Assembly: GCA_045579085.1 (NCBI GenBank)
Contig: JAZNLO010000004.1
Coordinates: 1-46,994, forward strand
Length of the DNA stretch: 46,994 nucleotides
Source: RGIG2206 sp045579085
GTDB lineage: Bacteria > Bacillota > Clostridia > Oscillospirales > Acutalibacteraceae
Direction: 5' to 3'
This document shows positions 40,975 through 46,994 of this stretch, one piece after another. The translations under genes and the position numbers were made by a program. Numbering within the stretch: position 1 is the first letter of the stretch; each line of letters begins with the position of its first letter. The notes beneath the pieces were generated by a model. The model saw only the letters and a list, made by a program, of their open reading frames with translations, ran no database searches and had not been told where the DNA came from.

Positions 40975-41871
40975 ATGCTTACCAGTGAAATGATAAAACA
41001 GAAAGCAAGAGAGCTTGGCGCCAGCGTATGCGGAATCGGTAAAGTTTATGATGAGCCCGACATACAAAAAGACCCAAGACAGATTTTGCCTAACGCAAAA
41101 TGTATTATCGGCTTTGGATTCGTTATTCCTAAAACTCTGTTCAACGTTATGAACAACGACACTCAGTATTATACATATACAACGCTCGGCGTAAAGTATC
41201 CCGACGAGGAGCTTGCAGAAATATTCCTGCTTAAAATCGGCGGTATGATTGAAAACGAGGGCTATGACGCTTGCCTTCAGAAGTCTGTACCTAACCTTCG
41301 CACAAAGGGTGATAAAACAACCAACCCTGAGGTTATGGATACTTACGAGCTCGTTCACGCAACAGCAGTTGCAGAGGGAAAACCCTATCCCGATGTTATA
41401 ATCGACTTCGGCAAGGCGGCAGAGTCTTGCGGAATCGGAAACAGGGGACTCAGCGGAAAGATATTAAGCCCGAAATATGGCCCGTACATCCGCTATTGCT
41501 TCATTATCACTGATATGCCGCTCGATACCGATATGCCGCTCGATACTCCTGTTTGCGATAACTGCGGTGAGTGTATCAAGGCTTGTCCTGGTAACGCTAT
41601 CGACGAAAACGGCCTTGACACCTGGCAGTGCTCTGTATACTACAAGGGTGCGCACAAGTCAAACCCGTTTATGACTGATGATTTTTTAAAGGGCGACCCT
41701 GAGCGTGATGCAATCATCAACGGTGAAAAGAAATTTGACGCAGACAGCGCAAGAGAAATCTATCCCAAGATGGACTTCTTGCCCGATACTCAGTGGGGAT
41801 ATTCAGCTTGCCTGTGCGGAAGAAAATGCGACTTTGCTTGCTATAATCATTTGATGGGAGGCAAAAAGTAA
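40975..41871 (+). CDS. QueG/reductive-dehalogenase-like Fe-S protein, copy 2
   Basis: A 298-residue paralogue. It shows AAESCGIGNRGLSGKILSPK and the cluster C194, C197, C200, C204 (CDNCGECIKACP), then a C-terminal C279, C281, C285, C289 (CLCGRKCDFAC), so two Fe-S clusters are likely. Before the first cluster is DMPLDTDMPLDT, produced by an 18-base tandem duplication at 41512-41547. It has no signal peptide. The ATG follows AAGGAGAAGAAATA, and the stop overlaps the ATG of copy 3. Confidence 0.78.
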   Translation: MLTSEMIKQKARELGASVCGIGKVYDEPDIQKDPRQILPNAKCIIGFGFVIPKTLFNVMNNDTQYYTYTTLGVKYPDEELAEIFLLKIGGMIENEGYDACLQKSVPNLRTKGDKTTNPEVMDTYELVHATAVAEGKPYPDVIIDFGKAAESCGIGNRGLSGKILSPKYGPYIRYCFIITDMPLDTDMPLDTPVCDNCGECIKACPGNAIDENGLDTWQCSVYYKGAHKSNPFMTDDFLKGDPERDAIINGEKKFDADSAREIYPKMDFLPDTQWGYSACLCGRKCDFACYNHLMGGKK

Positions 41872-42809
41872 TGAACGAAAGAATTACAGAACTTTGTAAA
41901 AAATGGGGTGCAGACCTTGTTGGCTTTGCTCCAATCTCTCGCTTCCCGAGTGACTCTGTTGTACATAAGCTTATGCCTGAGGCAAAGACTGTTATAGGTC
42001 TTGGATTCAGAGTCCTTCGCGGAGTATATCGCGGAGTTGAGGAAGGCAGCACATATTATCAGTACACCACTATGGGCGTTGAGAATATGGAAGAAACAGT
42101 TATGCCGATGGTTTCTGTTCGCCTTTCTATGTTGCTTGAGGAGGAAGGCTATTCTGCTTTGCCACAGCGCCGTCATCAGCAGATAATGGCAGAGGAAAAC
42201 TCTACTAATCCTGAGGTTGCTTTTGATGCGGTTTACAGGAACAAGCCACAGGAAACCCAGATGGACTTCAATGAGGCAGCTGTTCTTTGCGGACTTGGTG
42301 AAATAGGCTTACACGGCGCGCTTCTTACCGACGAGTTCGGACCCTTTGTTCGTGTTTGCTTTGTTCTCACCGATGCTGAGTTTGAGGCAACCCCGATGAA
42401 AGAGGCTCACCTTTGCGATAAGTGCGGCGAGTGCGTTAAGGGCTGTCCTGGTAAAGCGATTTCCGAAGACGGAAAGCTTGACGCTTGGCAGTGCGCAGTT
42501 TATTACAACGGCGCAAACGGTTTGAAGAATCCCTTTATGCCGCCCGATGCATTTGCTGATTTTGAGGACAGAATCGCAATCATTAGCGGTGAGGCAAAGG
42601 TAACACCCGAAACCGCAAGAGAAATTTTGCGTAATATCTATTTCTATCCCCCCGCACAGCACGCATATCAGTGTTCGATTTGCGGCAGAGCTTGTGACGT
42701 AAATTGCTATATGCATCTTGAGGAAAAGGGAGTGCTTACCAAGAACTTCAATACTCCTTTCCGCAAGCGCGAGGAGTGCAAATTCAAAATCGAGGATTTT
42801 GAAAAATAA
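41871..42809 (+). CDS. QueG/reductive-dehalogenase-like Fe-S protein, copy 3
   Basis: A 312-residue paralogue. Characteristic are CGLGEIGLHGALLTDEFGPF and FVLTDAEFEATP. The first cluster is C182, C185, C188, C192 (CDKCGECVKGCP), and the second C268, C271, C275, C279 (CSICGRACDVNC). The N-terminal segment GFAPISRFPSDSVVHK matches that of copy 1, so 1 and 3 are closer to each other than to 2 in this part. It is last in the operon and is followed by a strong hairpin terminator. Three related reductases in one transcript imply heteromers or a series of related substrates (inference). Confidence 0.78.
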   Translation: MNERITELCKKWGADLVGFAPISRFPSDSVVHKLMPEAKTVIGLGFRVLRGVYRGVEEGSTYYQYTTMGVENMEETVMPMVSVRLSMLLEEEGYSALPQRRHQQIMAEENSTNPEVAFDAVYRNKPQETQMDFNEAAVLCGLGEIGLHGALLTDEFGPFVRVCFVLTDAEFEATPMKEAHLCDKCGECVKGCPGKAISEDGKLDAWQCAVYYNGANGLKNPFMPPDAFADFEDRIAIISGEAKVTPETAREILRNIYFYPPAQHAYQCSICGRACDVNCYMHLEEKGVLTKNFNTPFRKREECKFKIEDFEK

Positions 42810-42823
42810 GCATATTCTATAAT

Positions 42824-42857
42824 AAACCAGCGGAGTGAGAAACCACTCCGCTGGTTT
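42824..42857 (+). terminator. Terminator of the QueG-like operon (first copy of a duplicated hairpin)
   Basis: AAACCAGCGGAGTG (42824-42837) pairs perfectly with CACTCCGCTGGTTT (42844-42857). The 26-base core 42828-42853 is repeated identically at 44640-44665. Confidence 0.88.
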
Positions 42858-42939
42858 GCTGTACAGGCGATAATATTTTCGTCAATCAAACACAGTTTAA
42901 TCAAGTGATTTTTTTAATGAAAAAAGATAGGTTTTATTC

Positions 42940-42968
42940 TTGTTTTATAAACAAATCAGTGATATAAT
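42940..42968 (+). promoter_or_regulatory. Promoter of the AT-rich two-gene cassette
   Basis: TTGTTT (42940-42945) and TATAAT (42963-42968), 17-base spacer, with TGA before the -10 giving an extended -10. Confidence 0.7.
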
Positions 42969-43013
42969 CAATATATATTTTGTATGCTGCTTAATAAAAT
43001 CCAGAAAGGATAT

Positions 43014-43793
43014 ATGGTGCTTATGGAATACGATAAGATAATAGAATTAGTAAAAGAAGCTTCCTTGTTTGTGTTCGATAAAGATTTAAGAAATTCTGTT
43101 TCAATGAAAGGTAGCGCAGATTTTGTTACGGCGGTTGATTTGAAAATAAGTAATTATGTAAAAGAAAAGCTGAAAGCCTTAACTCCTGATATAGGTTTTA
43201 TGAGCGAAGAAGAGGATAATGAGCTTACTTCTAAGCGCTGGATTTTAGACCCTATAGATGGAACTACAAATTTGGTTTATGATTACAATATGAGTTCGGT
43301 ATCATTGGCTTATTTTGACGGAGAAAAAATTGATTTCGGGGTAATATACAATCCATATAACAAAGACTTGTTTGTGGCAAAGTCAGGTAAAGGTGCATAT
43401 TTAAATGGAAATAAACTTAACTATGCGCCCAACCGTGAATTAGAGAATTGTCTTATAGAGTTTGGCGCAGGCTCTACAAAAAAGCAATATGCGGAAGAAA
43501 GCTTTGAAATTGCAAAAAAAGTTTTCGCCTCTTGTTTGGATATAAGACGTATTTGCTCTTCAGCTTTGGCCATTGCATATGTTGCAGCAGGTAAACTTAA
43601 TGGATATTTTGAGAGAAGTATAAAGCCGTGGGATTATGCAGCTGCAACATTATTGCTCAAGGAATGTGGTTGCGAGTGCTCAGATTGGGACGGAAAAAAG
43701 ATACAGTATAACACTGCTTCCAGTTTCGTATGCGGAACACCTAAAGCCTATAATTTTTTAATGAACGTTATAAGTGAGTATAGCGGAAAATAA
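43014..43793 (+). CDS. Inositol-monophosphatase-family phosphatase
   Basis: A 259-residue Mg-dependent phosphatase of the IMPase/SuhB/CysQ superfamily. Metal ligand motifs are intact: FMSEEEDNE, LDPIDGTTN, and KPWDYAAAT near residue 204. Substrates in the family range from inositol phosphate and fructose bisphosphate to 3'-phosphoadenosine nucleotides, and none can be chosen here. AAAGG stands five bases before the ATG at 43014; an ATG ten codons upstream lacks this site. Base composition is clearly more AT-rich than the neighbouring operon. It is 11 bases from the two-TM gene, so the two are cotranscribed. Confidence 0.85.
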   Translation: MVLMEYDKIIELVKEASLFVFDKDLRNSVSMKGSADFVTAVDLKISNYVKEKLKALTPDIGFMSEEEDNELTSKRWILDPIDGTTNLVYDYNMSSVSLAYFDGEKIDFGVIYNPYNKDLFVAKSGKGAYLNGNKLNYAPNRELENCLIEFGAGSTKKQYAEESFEIAKKVFASCLDIRRICSSALAIAYVAAGKLNGYFERSIKPWDYAAATLLLKECGCECSDWDGKKIQYNTASSFVCGTPKAYNFLMNVISEYSGK

Positions 43794-43804
43794 AGGAGAA
43801 GAAA

Positions 43805-44623
43805 ATGCAAAACAAAAGAATAGATGAATTTGAAGATGACAAAATTTATAAACAAATCTTTTTATGGTCATCAGGTCTGATGATATTTTTATTAACAATT
43901 TATTTTGTGTTTTTAAATTACGGGTTTGATTTTCTTAATATAGATTTTATTGAAAATGAAGCTCTTCAAATTATTGCAAGTATACTAATACAGTTTCTTG
44001 GTACTGTGGGTATTAATGTCTGTATATATGGGCTGGTCTATAAGATTTTTGAGTTTAGATGGAAAAAGGAAAATAAAGATATATATATTAAGGGTGAATG
44101 GTTAACTATTCACAACAAGGAAAATGTTCGCATTGGCATTGCAAACATACAGCAAAGCTTTAAGACTATAAAGGCTGAAGCTTATAATATATCTCCAAAG
44201 GTTGATGGTATAAAACAAAAGCCGAAATCTAATTGGGAATATAGTTGTGTTTCTTTGAGACCGCAACATTTAGTTGGAATAAGCTTTTTGGGATGCTACG
44301 TTTCAAAAAAAGACAGTGAAAATATCATGGGCGTTCATCAGATAGATTCAATTGAAATTAATGAAAAAATCGACAAGTACCCATATATAATGTCGGGTAA
44401 GTTTTGTGATACTGTTAAGAGCAAAGGTAAAAAATTAATAAATGTCGATGATAATATCGGAGAAATATATTTTTACAAAATGACCCCTGAAATAAAAAAT
44501 TATCTAAGCAAGGGCGAAAAAGAAGAGCAGTTAAAAAATATTTTAAACGAAAAATCTTTAGAAAACGAGCTATTTGTAAAAAAACTTGGTTCAATTGTAG
44601 CTCAACATGTTGCTGAAGTATAA
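43805..44623 (+). CDS. Two-TM protein with beta-rich domain; possible Cap15-like effector
   Basis: A 272-residue protein with two N-terminal membrane helices (about 17-39 and 52-82) and a cytoplasmic part of about 190 residues rich in predicted strands. The soluble part begins with GEWLTIH, then IGIANIQQSFKTIKAEAYNI, and near its end has YIMSGKFCD and GEIYFYKM. The layout recalls the S_2TMBeta/Cap15 effectors of CBASS anti-phage systems, where a small beta-barrel senses a cyclic nucleotide and the helices disrupt the membrane. That is a resemblance of architecture only; no CD-NTase gene is visible. Its codons are strongly AT-biased, suggesting recent acquisition. Confidence 0.55.
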   Translation: MQNKRIDEFEDDKIYKQIFLWSSGLMIFLLTIYFVFLNYGFDFLNIDFIENEALQIIASILIQFLGTVGINVCIYGLVYKIFEFRWKKENKDIYIKGEWLTIHNKENVRIGIANIQQSFKTIKAEAYNISPKVDGIKQKPKSNWEYSCVSLRPQHLVGISFLGCYVSKKDSENIMGVHQIDSIEINEKIDKYPYIMSGKFCDTVKSKGKKLINVDDNIGEIYFYKMTPEIKNYLSKGEKEEQLKNILNEKSLENELFVKKLGSIVAQHVAEV

Positions 44624-44636
44624 ATATCTTACAATA

Positions 44637-44668
44637 AAACAGCGGAGTGAGAAACCACTCCGCTGTTT
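44637..44668. terminator. Second copy of the duplicated hairpin, downstream of the cassette
   Basis: AAACAGCGGAGTG (44637-44649) pairs with CACTCCGCTGTTT (44656-44668). The core is identical to the hairpin at 42828-42853. It lies between the cassette and the convergent deacetylase gene. Confidence 0.85.
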
Positions 44669-44675
44669 GCTTTGT

Positions 44676-45380
44676 TTATAGCAGAACTTCTTTGTTTGTG
44701 CCGTAAAAAATATCGTCTTTGTTGCTGATAAGCTTGAAAAACTCCTCTAACTTAACCCAATAGTCTGCGCCGTAATCCATTTCATATGAATGGCCCCAAA
44801 TGTAGAACACCTTCGGAGTTTCGGGCTTCAACTCGATAAACTCCTCGCCCAACTTCATCATTTTATCAAAATCAAGATGGTATACTGTTGGGTTAAAACG
44901 CAACAGATTTTCTTGCGGGTCAAAGCTGTCGTTAGTGGTAATAGTGCGGCTGTACTTGACACCGGTGTGGTTCTTGATAAGCTCTGCAACGTGGTCGTTG
45001 TTGTTGACACCGCCGCAAGGGTACGCCATACCAACAACCTCATACCCGACCAACTCGGATAGATTCAGCCTGTCTTGCTCGACTTGACGAATCACCTCGT
45101 TGTCGTCGCATTGAGTGAGGTTCGGGTGCGTGAGGGTGTGCACAGCAACCTCGTGCCCCTCGTAAACGCTTTTAACGTCTTCCGGATGTATTTTATAATG
45201 GGCAATCTTCAGCCCGTTTCTAATAAGTATGCCTTTTTTGGCTAAGTTTTCGGAATTAAGATTAAAGGTGCATTTTAAGTTATATTTGTTCAACAGCTCG
45301 ATAAGCCTGATATCTTGAGTTATACCGTCATCGTAGCTGAAGGTTACCGCTTTCATTTTTGTTTGATTACCGGGAAACAT
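44676..45380 (-). CDS. Polysaccharide deacetylase family protein (NodB-type)
   Basis: A 234-residue NodB-homology protein that may remove acetyl groups from sugar polymers or act on related amides. TFSYDDGITQD carries the catalytic Asp pair, HEVAVHTLTHPNL supplies the H-x4-H metal site, and GYEVVGMAYPCGG is the next motif. There is no signal peptide, so a cytoplasmic substrate or unusual export must be considered. The ATG at 45380 follows GGAGGAAAACT; an upstream extension has no ribosome site. Confidence 0.85.
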   Translation of the reverse strand: MFPGNQTKMKAVTFSYDDGITQDIRLIELLNKYNLKCTFNLNSENLAKKGILIRNGLKIAHYKIHPEDVKSVYEGHEVAVHTLTHPNLTQCDDNEVIRQVEQDRLNLSELVGYEVVGMAYPCGGVNNNDHVAELIKNHTGVKYSRTITTNDSFDPQENLLRFNPTVYHLDFDKMMKLGEEFIELKPETPKVFYIWGHSYEMDYGADYWVKLEEFFKLISNKDDIFYGTNKEVLL

Positions 45381-45411
45381 AGTTTTCCTCCTTGAGTGTG
45401 TTTTCAACTGC

Positions 45412-45440
45412 ATTATACCACAAAAGCCTCGAAAAGCAAA
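45412..45440 (-). promoter_or_regulatory. Promoter of the deacetylase gene
   Basis: Minus-strand TTTGCT (45435-45440) and TATAAT (45412-45417), 17-base spacer, TGG before the -10. Confidence 0.65.
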
Positions 45441-45447
45441 TCAACAT

Positions 45448-46086
45448 TTACTTATTGAGAGCCTCTAAAACAGAACTTTTAATGTCGTTCATGCCCTCGA
45501 TTGTGGGATGACCGCAAATTTTATCAATCTTTTCAAAAGTCACAGGCATTATGTTGTATTCCTCGCAAGCTCGCTTCATACAAGCGGCAACCTCAGGCTT
45601 GATTTCAGTGTTTATCATACAGTAGATTTTTGCTTGCGGCAACGTTTCTCTCAGAAGATTTAAAAAGAAGCATATTGCGGGCAACGCAGAATATAGTTCG
45701 TCTTCTTCCCAGTTGGAGAATTTCATTTCGCCCAGCGGTGCGTTTGACCAACTGTCATTTGTTCCGCCGAAAACGAACACTGTGTCGATTTGGTTTACCT
45801 CAAAAAAACCGTTTGTGATAAGCTGTCGCAGCCTGTATATAAAAGAAGATGAATTGGAACAGTCAATACCGTCGTAACCCGTGTAGCAGATAGTTGAGCC
45901 CGACCAGCTGTTGTTTTCAATAAGGTTTAAGCTTGACTCGTTAATAACCTGATGCCACCAGGTTTGAGATACCCGTGTGACGTCAGTGTCGGGACGTCCG
46001 TCTTCAGAATAATATATTGCATAACCGTCAGGCACAAAGCCCTTGAAGGTTGAGTAACTGTCGCCAAAAATAATGGTGTTGCTCAA
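45448..46086 (-). CDS. SGNH/GDSL hydrolase-like protein
   Basis: A 212-residue SGNH protein: block I IIFGDSYSTFKG, a Gly/Ser block ENNSWSGSTI, block III FVFGGTNDSWSNAP, and block V CGHPTIEGM. The Asp three residues before the last His is replaced by Ile, as similarly seen in the 31511 protein. No signal peptide is evident. The TTG start has GGAG upstream and a good promoter. It precedes the deacetylase gene on the same strand, so the two could act on the same acetylated polymer (inference). Confidence 0.82.
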   Translation of the reverse strand: MSNTIIFGDSYSTFKGFVPDGYAIYYSEDGRPDTDVTRVSQTWWHQVINESSLNLIENNSWSGSTICYTGYDGIDCSNSSSFIYRLRQLITNGFFEVNQIDTVFVFGGTNDSWSNAPLGEMKFSNWEEDELYSALPAICFFLNLLRETLPQAKIYCMINTEIKPEVAACMKRACEEYNIMPVTFEKIDKICGHPTIEGMNDIKSSVLEALNK

Positions 46087-46119
46087 AACAGCTCATCTCC
46101 AAAATCTTAAATTATAAAC

Positions 46120-46148
46120 ATTATATGCCTTTAAAGTGCGTTTTTCAA
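46120..46148 (-). promoter_or_regulatory. Promoter of the 45448-46086 SGNH gene
   Basis: Minus-strand TTGAAA (46143-46148) and TATAAT (46120-46125), 17-base spacer. Confidence 0.82.
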
Positions 46149-46241
46149 GTATAAATGCCAACACTATAATTTGAAATTAGCATAGGCGCGACGAATGAGA
46201 ATTTTTTGATAAAAAAGCAGCATATTTTATCTATACATAGC

Positions 46242-46270
46242 AAAAGCGAGGTGAAATTCACCTCGCTTTT
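46242..46270 (-). terminator. Terminator of the ribbon-helix-helix gene
   Basis: AAAAGCGAGGTGAA (46242-46255) pairs with TTCACCTCGCTTTT (46257-46270). On the minus strand it follows the gene directly and ends in TTTT. Confidence 0.8.
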
Positions 46271-46454
46271 ACTGTATTATTTCTAAATTCTCAATGCCAT
46301 ATCTTAATATTAAATTAATTAACTCATTTCTAGAATAATTACTTTCTTTGGATATTCTATCCAATTCATTTAAAATATCTTCTTTTATTCGTACAGAAAT
46401 AATTTTATTGCCATCTTCTCCACGTTTTTTGATTTTTAAGGATTCACCACTCAT
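46269..46454 (-). CDS. Ribbon-helix-helix (CopG-like) protein
   Basis: A 61-residue basic protein. KIISVRIKEDILNELDRISK followed by NYSRNELINLILRYGIENLE is a ribbon-helix-helix pattern: one strand, then two helices. Such proteins repress small operons or act as antitoxins, but no toxin gene is adjacent in this window. GAGGTGAT precedes the ATG. It is divergent from the lipoprotein gene, whose promoter lies 30 bases away, so it could regulate that gene or itself. Confidence 0.8.
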   Translation of the reverse strand: MSGESLKIKKRGEDGNKIISVRIKEDILNELDRISKESNYSRNELINLILRYGIENLEIIQ

Positions 46455-46483
46455 TTTGTATCACCTCATAATATATTTTAATA

Positions 46484-46512
46484 TTGACTTAAACAAAAAA
46501 ATATATTACAAT
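46484..46512 (+). promoter_or_regulatory. Promoter of the lipoprotein gene
   Basis: TTGACT (46484-46489) and TACAAT (46507-46512), 17-base spacer. An inverted repeat GTGTGCGACACAC at 46540-46552 lies in the leader, downstream of the likely start. Confidence 0.7.
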
Positions 46513-46592
46513 ATGATATATAACTGTAATACTTATCAAGTGTGCGACACACGATTAATGGTATTATCAAAAATATTTATGGAGTGATGAAA

Positions 46593-46994
46593 ATGAAAAA
46601 AGTATTATCGATGGTTCTTTCTTTATCTATGATATTAGCTATGTTAGTATCGCTAACTGCCTGCGGTTCATCAATTCAAGACGATTGGTCATCAGTTATA
46701 ATTGGCGAAAATTTACCGACACCACAAAAAGGCAAATTAAGAAGCGGCTCTAATTTAGATAATGGATTTTACGGGGGAATTGAAAAAGTAGATGCTGACT
46801 ATTTCGCTGAATATAAAAAAGCCTGTATTGAAATGGGCTATACTATCGATAGCGAAGAAAGTGGTGATCGTTACGAGGCATTCAATGCTGATGGATATGA
46901 CCTTTCTTTATATTTTTATGGTGATGAAATTAGCATTACATTGGTTGCTCCTGAAAAGTTAGCTGAATTTGAATGGCCAACAACAGGCATTGGT
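46593..46994 (+). CDS. Lipoprotein, DUF6591-like (3' end outside window)
   Basis: The frame is open from the ATG at 46593 to the last base (134 codons seen). A hydrophobic signal ends in the lipobox LTAC, so Cys is lipidated. The mature part contains LPTPQKGKLRSGSN, then DADYFAEYKKACIEMGY, YEAFNADGYDLSLYFYGDE and TLVAPEKLAEF, which resembles small clostridial lipoproteins of the DUF6591 type (from memory). Function unknown. GGAG lies upstream. AT-rich composition is like the flanking RHH gene. Confidence 0.7.
   Translation, partial: MKKVLSMVLSLSMILAMLVSLTACGSSIQDDWSSVIIGENLPTPQKGKLRSGSNLDNGFYGGIEKVDADYFAEYKKACIEMGYTIDSEESGDRYEAFNADGYDLSLYFYGDEISITLVAPEKLAEFEWPTTGIG

Noticed and set aside
42984..44623. 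Prophage or integrative element
   Set aside because: No integrase, tRNA target, structural phage gene or att-like direct repeat beyond the terminator core.
42824..44668. CRISPR-like repeat pair
   Set aside because: Only two copies, 1.8 kb apart, each a terminator stem with genes between; no spacer array or cas gene.
46540..46552. GTGTGCGACACAC as operator of the RHH protein
   Set aside because: Only a 5-bp half-site and placed downstream of the likely start of the other gene; too weak to call.

Overview
The window reads as a chromosomal segment of a Gram-positive, low-to-mid GC anaerobe of the class Clostridia, probably a gut Oscillospirales/Ruminococcaceae-like lineage (inference from gene content, not a database match). 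Supporting signs are strong AGGAGG-type ribosome sites, sigma-A promoters with 17-bp spacers, a T-box leader, TIGR04086 beside yajC, the indirect tRNA-Asn charging operon aspS-gatCAB, GTP-type PEPCK, CwlD, CarD, a SipW-type signal peptidase and several Fe-S redox proteins. No tRNA, rRNA, CRISPR array, transposase or integrase was seen.

Layout. 1-8745 (+) is a housekeeping run: 3' end of dnaB, tilS, hpt, ftsH, a DUF1858 protein, trmK, a Nif3-family protein, rqcH, yajC and a TIGR04086 membrane protein. 8776-9980 is the rpsF-ssb-rpsR operon with its own promoter, structured leader and terminator. 9991-16534 holds a small minus-strand gene, a 670-residue GT-C-like membrane protein (+), a minus-strand block (anchored protein, radA, cwlD, membrane protein) and carD (+). 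16738-19778 has a TIGR01212 radical SAM protein (+) converging on dus-DUF2461-rnhA (-). 19916-26264 (+) is polA, an arginine-phosphatase-like gene, rimI, tsaD and pckG. 26430-31484 (+) is aspS-gatC-gatA-gatB behind a T-box leader.

From 31511 the window becomes accessory: a SipW signal peptidase with two SipW-type substrates (-), a cell-wall-anchored adhesin-like protein (+), a YeiH transporter with an AraC regulator (-) divergent from a five-gene Fe-S redox operon (U32-like protein, three QueG-like reductases, a cupin; +), an AT-rich two-gene cassette between duplicated terminator hairpins (inositol-monophosphatase-like enzyme plus a two-TM beta-rich protein), then a polysaccharide deacetylase, an SGNH hydrolase, a ribbon-helix-helix protein and the start of a lipoprotein cut by the window end.

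Four observations stand out. (1) The GatA of the aspS-gatCAB operon is collinear with ordinary GatA but lacks the Lys, cis-Ser and Ser of the amidase triad and the first ~65 residues, while GatB looks intact. (2) The T-box of this operon carries an AAC (Asn) specifier, not an Asp codon, matching control by uncharged tRNA-Asn. (3) The U32/QueG/cupin operon looks like an undescribed Fe-S reductive system. (4) The AT-rich cassette may be a small defence-like island with a Cap15-like membrane effector candidate.
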